64,000 nt of DNA from an uncultured Photobacterium sp. (GTDB lineage: Bacteria > Pseudomonadota > Gammaproteobacteria > Enterobacterales > Vibrionaceae): positions 62,001 through 126,000 of the forward strand of contig NZ_CANMZV010000012.1 of assembly GCF_947502415.1 (NCBI RefSeq). Reading direction: 5' to 3'. Shown here in pieces: positions 10,581 through 19,996 of the stretch (position 1 is the stretch's first letter; every line of letters starts with the position of its first letter). The translations under genes were made by a program, and so were the position numbers. The notes beneath the pieces are model-generated. The model was not told where the DNA came from. It did no database searches and worked only from the letters and a program-made list of their open reading frames with translations.

Positions 10581-12140
10581 TTACCCCTCGGCCCGAAGGT
10601 GATGTAACCGAATCCCCAGCAGAACAACCGTCATCAAATAAGCCGCTGCGCCTAACGCAATCAGCCCCGCCAACCACAACACGCGGTAGCTCAATGTCCA
10701 GGCCAGCCACTGGTTCATTACCGGTAGCATCCAAAGCAATACCGCCACCATCACTGCCCCAGCCAATACCAGGCGCAGGACAAACGTCAAGGTTGTTCGG
10801 GTAACCCGGTACACATTAGCGCGGTGAAGGCCACGGTATAGCAAAACGGCATTAACCAGAGCTGAGAGGGCTGTTGCCATCGCCAATCCAATATAGCCAT
10901 ATAAATAAGCAAAGATCGCGTTAAACACCATGTTGGTCACCATCGCAACGATCCCATAGCGCACCGGTGTTTTTGTATCCTGGCGGGCGTAATAGCCGGG
11001 AGCCAATACTTTGATCAACATAAAGTTCAGCAAACCGGAAGCATAAGCCAGCAGTGATAAAGAAGCCTGCTCAACGTCTGCAGGTGAAAACTCACCGCGC
11101 ATGAACAGTACCATCAACATCGGCTTAGCAAGTACCATCAAGCCAAGCATCGCCGGGATCCCCAGCAATAGCACCATCCTTACCCCCCAATCCATCGTGT
11201 GGGCAAATTGCTCACTGGTCTGCTCAACATGCTTACGCGAAAGAGCAGGCAAAATCACTGTAGCAATCGCAATTCCGAACAGTCCCAACGGAAATTCCAG
11301 TAAACGGTCCGAGTAGTACAACCAGCTAATGGAGCCGGTCGTCAGGAAACTGGCAATAAATGTATCAAATAGCAAGTTGATCTGACTCACCGATACCCCA
11401 AATAAGGCCGGAATCATCAAAGTGCGGATCTTGACCACCCCAGGATCGCTCCACCCCCATTGTGGCTTAACCAGCATGCCCTCTTTATATATGAATGGAA
11501 GCTGAAACAAAAACTGGATCAAGCCACCCAGAAACACCCCTATCGCCAGGCCTATCTCAGGCTGAGACAGATTCGGAGCCAGGAACCAGGCGCAACCAAT
11601 AATAGCAACGTTAAGAAATACCGGGGTAAAGGAAGAAACTGCAAATTTTCCCAAGGTATTGAGGATCGCCCCAGACAAGGCAACAAAAGTAATAAACCAA
11701 AGATAAGGAAAGGTAATTTTCAGCAATAAACTGGCCAGTTCAAACTTTGGTGCGGCCGGGCCATCATTCAGCCAGTCGACAAACCAACCGGCACCGAACA
11801 AAGCGGTGACAATACCTGAACCCAATACACCGAACAAAGTCACAACAGTGACGATAACTCCCAGCGTGCCCGAGGCGCGAGCAATAAGCTTCCGGATTTT
11901 ATCCATATCCCCTGAAGCGTGGCATTCAGTCAATACCGGAACAAATGCCTGAGAGAATGCACCCTCGGCAAATAATCGACGTAAAAAGTTAGGAATTTTA
12001 TTGGCAAAAAAGAAAACATCGGCTGCTGCACCGGCTCCCATCAGGTTCGCCACCACTACATCCCGTACCAATCCCAGTACCCGAGAGACCAATGTCATGG
12101 TGCTGACAATCAGTCCAGAGCGCAAAAGACGCTTACTCAC
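10581..12140 (-). CDS. murJ: Lipid II flippase MurJ, GTG start
   Basis: Integral inner-membrane MOP-superfamily protein that flips lipid II to the periplasmic face for peptidoglycan synthesis. The 519-residue product is hydrophobic throughout with about 14 membrane segments and the family's N-terminal signature VSRVLGLVRDVVVA and FRRLFAEGAFSQAFVPVL-like sequence (about 54-70). The start is GTG at 12140, preceded by GAGG with eight bases spacing; no suitable ATG lies nearby. It is divergent from rpsT, the usual murJ/rpsT arrangement. Confidence 0.95.
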   Translation of the reverse strand: MSKRLLRSGLIVSTMTLVSRVLGLVRDVVVANLMGAGAAADVFFFANKIPNFLRRLFAEGAFSQAFVPVLTECHASGDMDKIRKLIARASGTLGVIVTVVTLFGVLGSGIVTALFGAGWFVDWLNDGPAAPKFELASLLLKITFPYLWFITFVALSGAILNTLGKFAVSSFTPVFLNVAIIGCAWFLAPNLSQPEIGLAIGVFLGGLIQFLFQLPFIYKEGMLVKPQWGWSDPGVVKIRTLMIPALFGVSVSQINLLFDTFIASFLTTGSISWLYYSDRLLEFPLGLFGIAIATVILPALSRKHVEQTSEQFAHTMDWGVRMVLLLGIPAMLGLMVLAKPMLMVLFMRGEFSPADVEQASLSLLAYASGLLNFMLIKVLAPGYYARQDTKTPVRYGIVAMVTNMVFNAIFAYLYGYIGLAMATALSALVNAVLLYRGLHRANVYRVTRTTLTFVLRLVLAGAVMVAVLLWMLPVMNQWLAWTLSYRVLWLAGLIALGAAAYLMTVVLLGIRLHHLRAEG

Positions 12141-12274
12141 AAAAAAAACCTCATAAAGATGGCTCAGAAAAGGTGACTTCCGAACCTAAATGCTGGTAAA
12201 ATCTGCCGCCATATTAACCGTGTTAATCCGCAAGTGCCAACTTGATTGGTTAGGCGGATCTTTGCACAAATCAT

Positions 12275-12303
12275 TTGACATTCTCTGGTTTTGCAGGCAT
12301 AGT
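12275..12303 (+). promoter_or_regulatory. Candidate rpsT promoter
   Basis: TTGACA at 12275-12280, a 17-base spacer and CATAGT at 12298-12303, about 47 bases before the TTG start of rpsT. E. coli rpsT has two promoters; I can place only this one with confidence. Confidence 0.6.
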
Positions 12304-12349
12304 CCTCGGCCTTAAATTGTCACCGTACCAAGATTTGGGAGTTACACCC

Positions 12350-12610
12350 TTGGCAAATATCAAATCTGCTAAGAAACGTGCTATCACTTCAGAAAAACGT
12401 CGCCAGCACAACGCTAGCCGTCGTTCTATGATGCGCACTTTCTTCAAAAAAGTTGTTGCTGCAATCGAAGCTGGCAACAAAGAAGCTGCTACTCAAGCTT
12501 TCGTTGAAATGCAACCTGTTATGGACCGCATGGCTACTAAAGGCCTGATCCACAAAAACAAAGCTGCACGTCACAAAGCTCGTCTAACTGCTAAAATCAA
12601 AGCTCTTTAA
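12350..12610 (+). CDS. rpsT: 30S ribosomal protein S20, TTG start
   Basis: Small-subunit primary binding protein of 16S rRNA. The start is TTG at 12350, giving 86 residues that begin (M)[20 protein letters not shown]; this is the normal S20 N-terminus, and GGGAG lies nine bases upstream. E. coli rpsT also uses UUG, a weak start that takes part in translational feedback by free S20, so the same control is a fair inference here. The product is strongly basic and alpha-helical. It is transcribed alone and ends in a strong terminator. Confidence 0.97.
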   Translation: MANIKSAKKRAITSEKRRQHNASRRSMMRTFFKKVVAAIEAGNKEAATQAFVEMQPVMDRMATKGLIHKNKAARHKARLTAKIKAL

Positions 12611-12633
12611 TTTAAGAGTTGCGATTCAGTTAT

Positions 12634-12661
12634 AAAAAAACCGGCTTCTGCCGGTTTTTTT
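12634..12661. terminator. Bidirectional terminator between rpsT and hlyU
   Basis: Stem AAAAACCGGC / GCCGGTTTTT with loop TTCT. A-run and T-run flank both sides, so it can serve rpsT on the plus strand and hlyU on the minus strand. Confidence 0.9.
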
Positions 12662-12697
12662 CTGTCTGATTTTTGTAGTTCGCTCCATATCACGACA

Positions 12698-12994
12698 CTA
12701 AGCGCTACAGTACATTTTATGAAGCAGTTGCATCATCGCCCTGACTTCTTCACTTTTTAAGCGGTAGTAGACTGTCTGCGCCTCTTTGCGCGTATCAACA
12801 AGCCCATCACGCCTTAACCATGCCAAATGCTGAGATAATGCAGACTGACTCAAACCCAACTTTTCGCTCATCATCCCAACCGACATTTCTCGTTCCAGCA
12901 AATAGCAAAGGATAAATAAACGTCGTTCATTCGCCATGGCTTTCAGCAGCGCTACGGCCTTAGGGGCATTTTGCTCCATTTGCTGTAGTTCCAT
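12698..12994 (-). CDS. hlyU: ArsR-family transcriptional regulator HlyU
   Basis: Winged-helix ArsR/SmtB regulator of 98 residues. It carries the family helix-turn-helix GLSQSALSQHLAWLRRDGLV (about 47-66) and the wing TRKEAQTVYYRL; these are the most HlyU-like stretches I recognise. HlyU in Vibrio activates virulence genes by countering H-NS. It has no ArsR metal-binding box, but has Cys30 and Cys96, 66 residues apart, matching the pair reported to sense oxidants or reactive sulfur in Vibrio HlyU. ATG at 12994 follows GGTGGAA. The rpsT neighbourhood is also as in Vibrio. Confidence 0.88.
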   Translation of the reverse strand: MELQQMEQNAPKAVALLKAMANERRLFILCYLLEREMSVGMMSEKLGLSQSALSQHLAWLRRDGLVDTRKEAQTVYYRLKSEEVRAMMQLLHKMYCSA

Positions 12995-13100
12995 ACTTCC
13001 ACCATCATTAAACTTAAGTTAATGCTAATGTACTTAATTTGGGAACGCTTTTCTAGCCATAGCTGACGAAATCTCACGCAAACAATCCAATAGCGCAACG

Positions 13101-13985
13101 TTATTTAAACAATTTCCTAAAATCAGCCTCACAGATCTTCTTCACCGCCGGGTGCATGATCATTCGCTCAGCAAAAATAACGTAATATTCCTCTGTGATC
13201 TCTTTTACCCGCTTCACTTCACGGATGTTATTGGATTCAATTTCCTCGGCATAAATAGAAGGAGCAACAAACATCGACTGGTGGTAGGCACCAAAGGCCT
13301 TCATTAGAGCCGCATCATCAAATTCCCCAAGGATATTCGGGGTGATCCCCTGCTGATCAAACCAATGGTGCAATTTGCGCCCCATCGCCGTTCTTCGACC
13401 GGGAACAAGCAATTTATAGTCTTCAATACAAGCAGGGAAGTTCAGCGGCTTGGTCGGAACCGAACAAAAGAAGCTCATACTCGACTCCCCCAGCTTCTTA
13501 CTATAAAGACCAGGGCTTTGGGTTGAATCTACCGGGCAATCTGACAAAATCATATCCAGCTTATGCTGAGACAACTGATCAAGCAGCATTTCGTGGGTGG
13601 ATTCATAACAGCGCAAGTGGATACGCTCATCTTCAGGAATCCCCTCCAACAGCACTTTGCTAACAAGGCGCTTGGAAAGAGCATCAGCAACACCAACCTC
13701 TAACAGCTGATTTTCCCGCTGGGTATAGTTAACAATATCCAACATCTCATAACTAAGGTCGAACATCTTATCAGCGTACTTAAAAACCAGCTGCCCAAGC
13801 TCAGTCGGTTCGATATTACGCCCGACCCGTTTGGTCAACTTACCTTTAAGTCGCTCTTCCAGCGCTCGGATTTGGCCGGTCACCGTCTGAGGCGCAAGAA
13901 ACAAGGCATCAGCGGCCTTCGTGACAGAACCTTGCTTGCAGACCATCCAAAAATAATAGAGGTGATTGTAATTTAGGTGAGACAT
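13101..13985 (-). CDS. nhaR: LysR-family activator NhaR
   Basis: Na+-responsive LysR-type activator of nhaA. The 294-residue protein has an N-terminal helix-turn-helix ([20 protein letters not shown], about residues 19-38) and a LysR effector domain. The opening [20 protein letters not shown] is typical of NhaR. It lies downstream of nhaA and a small periplasmic protein, but a hairpin with T-run between 14009 and 14051 separates it, so it may depend on read-through or an own promoter. Confidence 0.92.
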   Translation of the reverse strand: MSHLNYNHLYYFWMVCKQGSVTKAADALFLAPQTVTGQIRALEERLKGKLTKRVGRNIEPTELGQLVFKYADKMFDLSYEMLDIVNYTQRENQLLEVGVADALSKRLVSKVLLEGIPEDERIHLRCYESTHEMLLDQLSQHKLDMILSDCPVDSTQSPGLYSKKLGESSMSFFCSVPTKPLNFPACIEDYKLLVPGRRTAMGRKLHHWFDQQGITPNILGEFDDAALMKAFGAYHQSMFVAPSIYAEEIESNNIREVKRVKEITEEYYVIFAERMIMHPAVKKICEADFRKLFK

Positions 13986-14008
13986 CCTGTTTTACTACTT
14001 CCCGGAAA

Positions 14009-14051
14009 TAAAAAACCCCAAACGCGCAGCTTACGCTGTGCCCTCGGGGTC
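14009..14051 (-). terminator. Terminator after the nhaA-linked small gene
   Basis: On the minus strand ACCCC (14050-14046) pairs with GGGGT (14019-14015), enclosing an inner CAGC-GTAA-GCTG hairpin, and is followed by a T-rich run (TTTTTTATTT). It lies 31 bases past the small-protein stop and just before nhaR. Confidence 0.75.
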
Positions 14052-14081
14052 TTCAATAATTATTCGCCAGAGAAGAGTTGG

Positions 14082-14363
14082 TTAGGAAGAAACTTCGTCG
14101 TCTTTTAACTGGATTGACGTTTTCTCTTTCTGAACCGACTTACGGTAACGCTCTCCTACGCGCTGCTCCAGTGCTCGTGAGCGAAAATCATCTTTCGACT
14201 CAGACATCACTGTATTTTCAACGCTAGCCTTACCGTGGCTAAGACCGGCCAAATAGGCCTGGCACACTTCCGTATTATTGTTCTCAGTACAGTCATTGTA
14301 ATCAACCGACGCAAGAACCGCTGAAGATGACAACATTACAACGCTTAGAAGATAACGTTTCAT
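14082..14363 (-). CDS. Small secreted/periplasmic protein of unknown function, between nhaA and nhaR
   Basis: 93 residues. Residues 1-18 form a clear Sec signal peptide (Lys-Arg, hydrophobic core, VLA-S cleavage), so the mature protein is about 75 residues and periplasmic. It has two cysteines (25 and 34) that could form a disulfide, and a polar, charged C-terminal half (many Lys, Glu, Arg). The ATG follows the nhaA stop by one base, so the two genes are probably translated in series. I do not recognise the family. Position suggests a role tied to Na+/H+ antiport, which is inference from context only. Confidence 0.8.
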   Translation of the reverse strand: MKRYLLSVVMLSSSAVLASVDYNDCTENNNTEVCQAYLAGLSHGKASVENTVMSESKDDFRSRALEQRVGERYRKSVQKEKTSIQLKDDEVSS

Positions 14364-14364
14364 A

Positions 14365-15525
14365 TTACGCCTCCGTTTTAGGCAGGGTACGACTTAACAT
14401 GAAGTACCCCGATAACGCTGCAACCGTAGAGCCCAGCAGGATCCCAAGACGCGAATAGGTGCTGAAGTCTTCTGGCGCGCCGACAAAAGCCAGCGAAGAG
14501 ATAAAGATGGACATCGTAAAACCGATACCACACAGCACGGATACAGCAAAGATATGGGTAAAGCCAACACCGTCAGGCAGCTTCGCCAAGCCGGTTTTCA
14601 CAGCCATAACACTTGCTGTAAAGATCCCAAGCGGCTTACCAATGAACAGGCCGAGGGCAATACCCAGCGGTAGCATGGATGTCAGACCAGAAAGCGACAC
14701 ACCTTCCAGAGAGATACCGGCATTGGCAAATGCAAACAACGGTAGAATCATGAATGCAACATATGGGTGCAGTGCGTGTTCCATATGTTTTAGTGGTGAC
14801 GCATGCTCTGAACGATCTCCGTCTTTACCTGCCAGAGGAATCGCAAAGCCAAGTACCACGCCCGCCAGCGTTGCGTGAACCCCCGATTTCAATACGCTAA
14901 CCCACAGGATCAAACCAACAACCAGATACCAGGAAATCTTGGTTACATTCTTCGCATTCATCACGAACAGGGCAGCGGTTGACGCAAAGGCTACAGCCAG
15001 AGCCAGTGTTGACAGATCACTGCTATAGAACAGAGCAATAATCACAATCACACCCAGATCATCAATAATTGCCAGCGCCAGCAGGAATACTTTCAGCGAA
15101 ACCGGAACACGGCTGCCTAGCAGGGCCATTATACCCAAGGCAAATGCAATATCTGTTGCCGCTGGAATCGCCCAGCCCTTGACAGCCATCGGATCAGCAA
15201 AGTTAAAGGCGGTGTAAACCAATGCCGGAGCGATCATGCCACCAACGGCTGCAATCGCCGGAAAGATTGCCTTTTCTTTGGTATTTAGTGCCCCTTCAAT
15301 CAGCTCACGCTTCACTTCCAGACCAATTAACAGAAAGAAAATCGCCATCAGGCCATCGTTGATCCAGTGCGCAACAGACAGACCGGCAACATAAGAATGC
15401 AAGGTGCCAGTATAGAGCGACTCCAGTGGCGAGTTCGCAATCATCATCGCGATCGCTGCGGCAATGATCAGAATAATACCGCCTGCAGACTCTAGTTTGA
15501 GAAAATTACGAATTGCTTCGGCCAT
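14365..15525 (-). CDS. nhaA: Na+/H+ antiporter NhaA
   Basis: Inner-membrane antiporter that expels Na+ in exchange for protons, important in alkaline or saline conditions. 386 residues (E. coli 388) with about 12 membrane segments. The ion-binding aspartates are in [11 protein letters not shown] (Asp155, Asp156), and the unwound-helix region includes [20 protein letters not shown] (Asp125). ATG at 15525 follows AAGGAG at good spacing. A TATAAT box (15658-15653, minus strand) gives a leader of about 120 bases with two adjacent hairpins. Confidence 0.97.
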   Translation of the reverse strand: MAEAIRNFLKLESAGGIILIIAAAIAMMIANSPLESLYTGTLHSYVAGLSVAHWINDGLMAIFFLLIGLEVKRELIEGALNTKEKAIFPAIAAVGGMIAPALVYTAFNFADPMAVKGWAIPAATDIAFALGIMALLGSRVPVSLKVFLLALAIIDDLGVIVIIALFYSSDLSTLALAVAFASTAALFVMNAKNVTKISWYLVVGLILWVSVLKSGVHATLAGVVLGFAIPLAGKDGDRSEHASPLKHMEHALHPYVAFMILPLFAFANAGISLEGVSLSGLTSMLPLGIALGLFIGKPLGIFTASVMAVKTGLAKLPDGVGFTHIFAVSVLCGIGFTMSIFISSLAFVGAPEDFSTYSRLGILLGSTVAALSGYFMLSRTLPKTEA

Positions 15526-16008
15526 CGACCGTAACTCCTTTACATGAAACAGATATCACAACAAAAATGTAAATTTAGTTTAGACGTCACACTACCGTCC
15601 TGAGAAATCGTTTGTTTAGAGACAAACACTCGGAAAAACCGAGTTATTACGGATTATAGAGAGTAATATCCGCACATTAATTATATAACTATCAAGATAA
15701 GAGAATATTTCCCTTATCTTCATTAGTCCTAACCTTTCAAAACTCTATCTAACGTCAAAAATTACCAATAAAATTCTTTTTTTACCTTACACCTCAAAAC
15801 AAACAACAAAAACAATTAAAAACAAAAACCTAATAAATATCGTAAGTTTTTTTTTACATAGTAAAACAGTCACTTTAGTCACGTTTCAGTCAGAAATTCG
15901 CTTTGTGACAAGCCGTGTCATATTTCTGAAATATTCCAGCTCTACCATCGCCCCAGATTTCAAACAAATGAAACCCAAACGACATATCTTTGTCATGGAG
16001 AATTGATT
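15526..16008. other. Divergent intergenic region nhaA / nptA
   Basis: 483 bases, AT-rich, no gene seen. The nhaA side holds the -10 box and hairpins. The nptA side holds three AGTCA repeats at 15868, 15877 and 15888; the last two are 11 bases apart, the period of a Pho box (TAGTCAC-GTTT-CAGTCAG), though each differs from the CTGTCAT consensus. Confidence 0.5.
15609..15658 (-). promoter_or_regulatory. nhaA -10 box and paired leader hairpins
   Basis: TATAAT at 15658-15653 (minus) is a likely -10. Just downstream lie ACTCGG-TTTTT-CCGAGT (15644-15628) and GTTTGT-CTCTAA-ACAAAC (15627-15610), two neighbouring hairpins at the very start of the predicted nhaA mRNA. There is no T-run after either, so they are not a terminator. 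They might stabilise or regulate the leader. Confidence 0.4.
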
Positions 16009-17151
16009 ATGAATACCCAAGCCACTACTGCTGCACCAATAAACAGCTCTATGCGTTGGGTCCGCTGGGCAAATCTGGCGTTCATGCTTTATGTTCTACT
16101 TGTTGCTGTATCTATGGTCAGCAGCGGCTTTAAATGGTCTGTCGGTGAACAAGCAAAAACGCTGTTTGAATTTGCATCCCATCCAGTTGCCGGTTTGATG
16201 ATTGGCTTGGTGGCGACATCACTGATTCAATCGTCCAGTACAGTTACTTCTATTATTGTCGGTCTAGTTGCTGGTGGTTTGCCAGTTGAAACGGCAATTC
16301 CAATGGTGATGGGTGCTAATATCGGTACTACAGTTACCAATACTCTAGTGAGCCTGGGCCATGCTCGTTGCAAAGATGAATTCCGCCGAGCCTTTGAAAG
16401 TGCAACTGTTCATGACTTCTTTAACCTGCTTGCTGTCGCAATATTCCTGCCTCTGGAAATGATGTTCGGCATCCTTGAAAAAATCTCTTCATGGCTGGTA
16501 TCACCGATGATGGGTGCTGGCGATATGAGCATGAAAGGCCTGAACTTCATGAAACCGCTGACCAAACCAGCCGTTGAAATTGTCAAAGGGCCGCTAGAAG
16601 CATTGGGTAACATGGGTGGCGTAATCCTTATCTTCATTGGTATTGCCCTGATCTTTGTTGCTATCACAGCAATGGGCAAACTAATGCGTAGCCTCATGGT
16701 AGGTCGTGCCCGTGAAATTCTGAAAAGTGCTATCGGCCATGGGCCGGTACACGGTATTGCTTCAGGAACCGTAGTTACGGTACTGGTACAATCTTCATCG
16801 ACCACCACAAGCCTGATGGTTCCACTAGTGGGTACTGGTGTACTAAAAGTGCGTGACGTCTACCCATTCACTCTGGGTGCCAATATCGGTACTTGTATTA
16901 CTGCTCTGCTGGCAGCAACGGCAATCTCTGGTGATAACGCCATATTTGCCCTGCAAATTGCCTTAGTCCACCTGTCATTCAACATACTGGCAACCCTGTT
17001 TATCTTCGGTACTCCCGTACTACGTGAACTACCGCTAAAAGCAGCGTTCTACCTAAGTGAACTTGCATCTAAGAACAAAGCAGCTGTAGCTGGTTACCTG
17101 GGGCTTGTCTTTGTTGCAATTCCTGGCTCAATTCTGGCGTTCACAGCTTAA
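16009..17151 (+). CDS. nptA: Na+/phosphate cotransporter, NptA family
   Basis: Sodium-driven phosphate uptake in the inner membrane, of the same PF02690 family as eukaryotic type II NaPi transporters. 380 residues from ATG 16009, which has GGAG eight bases upstream; an in-frame TTG six bases earlier would sit too close to that site. The inverted-repeat QSSS motifs of the family are visible as SLIQSSSTVTS (about residue 70) and VLVQSSSTTTSLMVPL (about 260), each in a repeat with GANIGT. Length and context fit the Vibrio NptA. It ends at a strong terminator. Confidence 0.92.
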   Translation: MNTQATTAAPINSSMRWVRWANLAFMLYVLLVAVSMVSSGFKWSVGEQAKTLFEFASHPVAGLMIGLVATSLIQSSSTVTSIIVGLVAGGLPVETAIPMVMGANIGTTVTNTLVSLGHARCKDEFRRAFESATVHDFFNLLAVAIFLPLEMMFGILEKISSWLVSPMMGAGDMSMKGLNFMKPLTKPAVEIVKGPLEALGNMGGVILIFIGIALIFVAITAMGKLMRSLMVGRAREILKSAIGHGPVHGIASGTVVTVLVQSSSTTTSLMVPLVGTGVLKVRDVYPFTLGANIGTCITALLAATAISGDNAIFALQIALVHLSFNILATLFIFGTPVLRELPLKAAFYLSELASKNKAAVAGYLGLVFVAIPGSILAFTA

Positions 17152-17173
17152 TAAAGCCAAACTCAAAACAAAT

Positions 17174-17209
17174 AAAAGCCCCGCACAGCGCACTGTGCGG
17201 GGCTTTTTG
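17174..17209 (+). terminator. Terminator after nptA
   Basis: Eleven-base stem AGCCCCGCACA / TGTGCGGGGCT (17177-17187 / 17194-17204) with six-base loop, then TTTTTGTTG. Confidence 0.92.
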
Positions 17210-17354
17210 TTGTTCTGAAAACTCAGCTGGGAATAATACCAATCCGCATTCGTCGTTGATCAGTCTTGCCCGTGAAAATCACCTGAACACTGACTCCCTC
17301 CTATAGGTGTAAATGTTTCAGGTACTGAACATTTCGTTACCCCAGGCAACAGTT

Positions 17355-18206
17355 TTATACAGAAAAAGGATACTTGATTGGATCGTGGTGCTGGTAACCC
17401 ACCACTTCGAAGTCATCCATTGTCACCCAAGTTTCCAGATCTTCCAGTCTCTTGATTTCAGGGTTAATGATCAACTGCGGTGATTCAAACGGCTCACGCT
17501 TGAGCTGAACATCACGCATCAATTCCAGCTGATCTTCATAAATGTGGGCATTAATGATCTTATGATAAGCCTGTCCCGGTTTCTTGCCGGTGATCTGAGC
17601 CATCAGTGCCAGCAAGGTATAAACTTGGATCTGGTTAAAATTAAGCCCTAGCGGCACATCACAAGAGCGCTGGTAGCTTGTCAGGTAGAGTGTATCTCCC
17701 AGCAGAGAAAACGTGTGAGTGTGCATACACGGACGCAAGCAGCCCATATTGAACTCACCCGGGTTATAGAAAGTCAGGATTTCACCACGATCGTCAACCC
17801 CCTTGGTCAGGTTATCAACAATCTTACGTAGCTGGTCCAGTGTCGAACCATCAGGCTTTTGCCAGCTGCGTCCCTGGACACCATATACACGCCCCATGTC
17901 ATCCTCACCTTTACGGTGCGGGTTATTCAGCCAGGCTTCGTTGTCATTGGCATTCATGTCCCAGGTTTTCGTACCCAAGGCTCGAAAATCGGCAGCATTG
18001 TCATAACCGCGGATATAACCCAACAGCTCAGCTATCGCTGCTTTCCAGAAACTCTTACGCGTTGTGATCAGTGGGAACTTGTTGTTAGCCACATCGTAAG
18101 TCAAATCAGCATTAATAACTGTCAGGCAACGTTTGCCTGTTCGCTTGTTTTCAATCCAAACACCATCGTCAACAATTCGCTGACAAAGGTCTAAATACTG
18201 TTTCAT
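17355..18206 (-). CDS. thyA: Thymidylate synthase
   Basis: Methylates dUMP to dTMP using methylene-tetrahydrofolate. I place the start at ATG 18206 ([15 protein letters not shown]), giving 283 residues, the length I recall for Vibrio ThyA; an upstream in-frame TTG at 18233 has no ribosome site. The nucleophile is Cys160 in [10 protein letters not shown], and [19 protein letters not shown] carries the phosphate-binding arginine and substrate-contacting residues. It belongs to the divergent ThyA group seen in Vibrio rather than the 264-residue E. coli type. It follows lgt as in enterobacteria, but with a terminator between them. Confidence 0.95.
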   Translation of the reverse strand: MKQYLDLCQRIVDDGVWIENKRTGKRCLTVINADLTYDVANNKFPLITTRKSFWKAAIAELLGYIRGYDNAADFRALGTKTWDMNANDNEAWLNNPHRKGEDDMGRVYGVQGRSWQKPDGSTLDQLRKIVDNLTKGVDDRGEILTFYNPGEFNMGCLRPCMHTHTFSLLGDTLYLTSYQRSCDVPLGLNFNQIQVYTLLALMAQITGKKPGQAYHKIINAHIYEDQLELMRDVQLKREPFESPQLIINPEIKRLEDLETWVTMDDFEVVGYQHHDPIKYPFSV

Positions 18207-18265
18207 ATCCCACCCGTTGATAGCTATGCTCAAGGCATAAAATTGTGCCCGATTTTAACAGAATA

Positions 18266-18298
18266 CAAAAAAGGCGGCACCTCTGGGGTGCCGCCTTT
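18266..18298 (-). terminator. Terminator after lgt
   Basis: Ten-base stem AAGGCGGCAC / GTGCCGCCTT (18271-18280 / 18288-18297) with a T-run on the minus strand. It lies between lgt and thyA, so thyA may need read-through or its own promoter. Confidence 0.88.
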
Positions 18299-18323
18299 GT
18301 GCAATCAATAACCGAATAACACC

Positions 18324-19130
18324 TTATGCGGTTTTATTCCTCGGCTGAAATTTGTAAGCCCAAACCATCATCAACAAGCCGCCTATTACCATCGGCAATG
18401 AGAGGATCTGTCCCATACTGATCCAGCCACCAAACAGGCCAAGGTGGGCATCCGGTTCGCGGAAATACTCGACAATGAAACGGAAGCTACCGTATCCCAG
18501 TAAAAACAGTCCTGAAATCGCTCCGGCTGGACGAGGCTTACGAATAAAGAGATTCAGGATGACCAGCAAAACCAGCCCTTCCAGGAAGAACTCATACAGC
18601 TGTGATGGATGACGTGGCAGTGGACCGCCGGTCGGGAATATCATCGCCCAAGGCACATCCGTCGTCCGCCCCCACAGTTCGCCATTAATAAAATTACCCA
18701 GTCGGCCGACACCGAGACCAAACGGTACCAGCGGAGCAACAAAATCAGCCACATTGAAAAATGTTCGGTTATTTTTATAGCCATACCAGAACATGGCAGT
18801 AATAACCCCCAACAGGCCGCCATGGAACGACATCCCTCCGGTCCAAACCTTGAACAGGTACAACGGATTAGCAAGGAACAGTTCGAAGTTATAAAACAGC
18901 ACATAACCGATACGGCCGCCCAGTACCACACCGAGGAATCCGGCAAACAGCAAGTCACTGACCTGCTCACGAGTCCAGTCACTTCCGGGTTTATCAGCCC
19001 GTCGATTCGCCAGCCACATAGCAAAAACGAATCCCAGCAGGTACATAAGCCCATACCAGCGAATCGCCAGCGGACCAATTTCAATCAGGATTGGGTCAAT
19101 ATTTGGAAACGTCAAATAACCTTGGCTCAT
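18324..19130 (-). CDS. lgt: Prolipoprotein diacylglyceryl transferase
   Basis: Inner-membrane enzyme transferring diacylglycerol from phosphatidylglycerol to the lipobox cysteine, the first step of lipoprotein maturation (LspA acts next). 268 residues with seven membrane segments. Family motifs are [13 protein letters not shown] with the upstream HG pair and the Lgt signature [15 protein letters not shown] (about 142-156). The ATG at 19130 is preceded by a purine-rich stretch. Downstream thyA and upstream ptsP match the conserved gene order. Confidence 0.96.
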   Translation of the reverse strand: MSQGYLTFPNIDPILIEIGPLAIRWYGLMYLLGFVFAMWLANRRADKPGSDWTREQVSDLLFAGFLGVVLGGRIGYVLFYNFELFLANPLYLFKVWTGGMSFHGGLLGVITAMFWYGYKNNRTFFNVADFVAPLVPFGLGVGRLGNFINGELWGRTTDVPWAMIFPTGGPLPRHPSQLYEFFLEGLVLLVILNLFIRKPRPAGAISGLFLLGYGSFRFIVEYFREPDAHLGLFGGWISMGQILSLPMVIGGLLMMVWAYKFQPRNKTA

Positions 19131-19186
19131 TCAATTAATCTCAAAAAGCAGGGACAAGACTCAATAATGATCTCTCCCTAACTGCA

Positions 19187-19990
19187 TTATCCCAAAAACA
19201 TCTTTGTGCTGATAAACAGCAAAAAGACGGCAAAAATCTTCTTCAACGTCATGGTCGGCAAACGACTGACCAATGCCGCACCATAACGGGTTGTCACCAT
19301 CGAGGTCATCACAATACCAGCCAATGCCGGCAGATAGACATATCCCATACTCATCGCAGGCAACGCTTCATCACCGACTCCGGCGGCAATAAAGCCCATC
19401 ATACCAGCAATGGCTATCATAGCCCCTGACAGCGATGCGCACCCTATTGCCCGGCGCATTTCCACGCCGTGCCAGTTTAAATATGGTACCGTCAGCGAAC
19501 CGCCGCCAATACCGGCCAAACTCGAAACGATACCGATCACCCCGCCACTGCATACCGTTGCCACAGGCCCCGGCATTGTACCCTGACGGCTGACACGCAT
19601 AGATAGAAGCATCTGCATCGCTAACAACAGTACAATTACCGCAAAAATCTTCGGGAGCAATGCCGTTGGCACCAGCTCGGCAATGACGCTGCCTCCGAGT
19701 CCTCCGAGGATCACACCCGGTGCCAGCGATTTCACAATCGAAAAATCCACATTTCCCAACCGGAAGTGATTGCGGGCAGACGCCCCCGACGTCAAAACAA
19801 TACTGGCCAACGACGTTGCTAATGCAATATGCATCACCAAGCTGCTTTCAATACCGGCCTGGGGCAACAACCACACCAGCGACGGAACCACAACCAGCCC
19901 CCCTCCAATACCCAGTAAACCAGCCAGTAAACCGACTCCGCTTCCCAAGATCAGACACATGGCAAACAGCCACAACGCATTATCTATCAT
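19187..19990 (-). CDS. TSUP-family (TauE/SafE) membrane transporter
   Basis: 267 residues with about eight membrane segments, of the sulfite/organosulfonate exporter family. The two family repeats open with GLLAGLLGIGGGLVVVPSL (about 22-40) and VSSLAGIGGGSLTVPYL (about 155-171). Substrates in this family include sulfite, sulfoacetate and other anions; the sequence does not say which. The gene starts six bases downstream of ptsP and is inserted into the otherwise conserved ptsP-lgt order, so it is probably co-transcribed with ptsP. Confidence 0.85.
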   Translation of the reverse strand: MIDNALWLFAMCLILGSGVGLLAGLLGIGGGLVVVPSLVWLLPQAGIESSLVMHIALATSLASIVLTSGASARNHFRLGNVDFSIVKSLAPGVILGGLGGSVIAELVPTALLPKIFAVIVLLLAMQMLLSMRVSRQGTMPGPVATVCSGGVIGIVSSLAGIGGGSLTVPYLNWHGVEMRRAIGCASLSGAMIAIAGMMGFIAAGVGDEALPAMSMGYVYLPALAGIVMTSMVTTRYGAALVSRLPTMTLKKIFAVFLLFISTKMFLG

Positions 19991-19996
19991 TCTAAC

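Noticed and set aside
16003-16008. TTG start two codons before the nptA ATG
   Set aside because: Only two bases from the GGAG; the ATG at 16009 has proper spacing.
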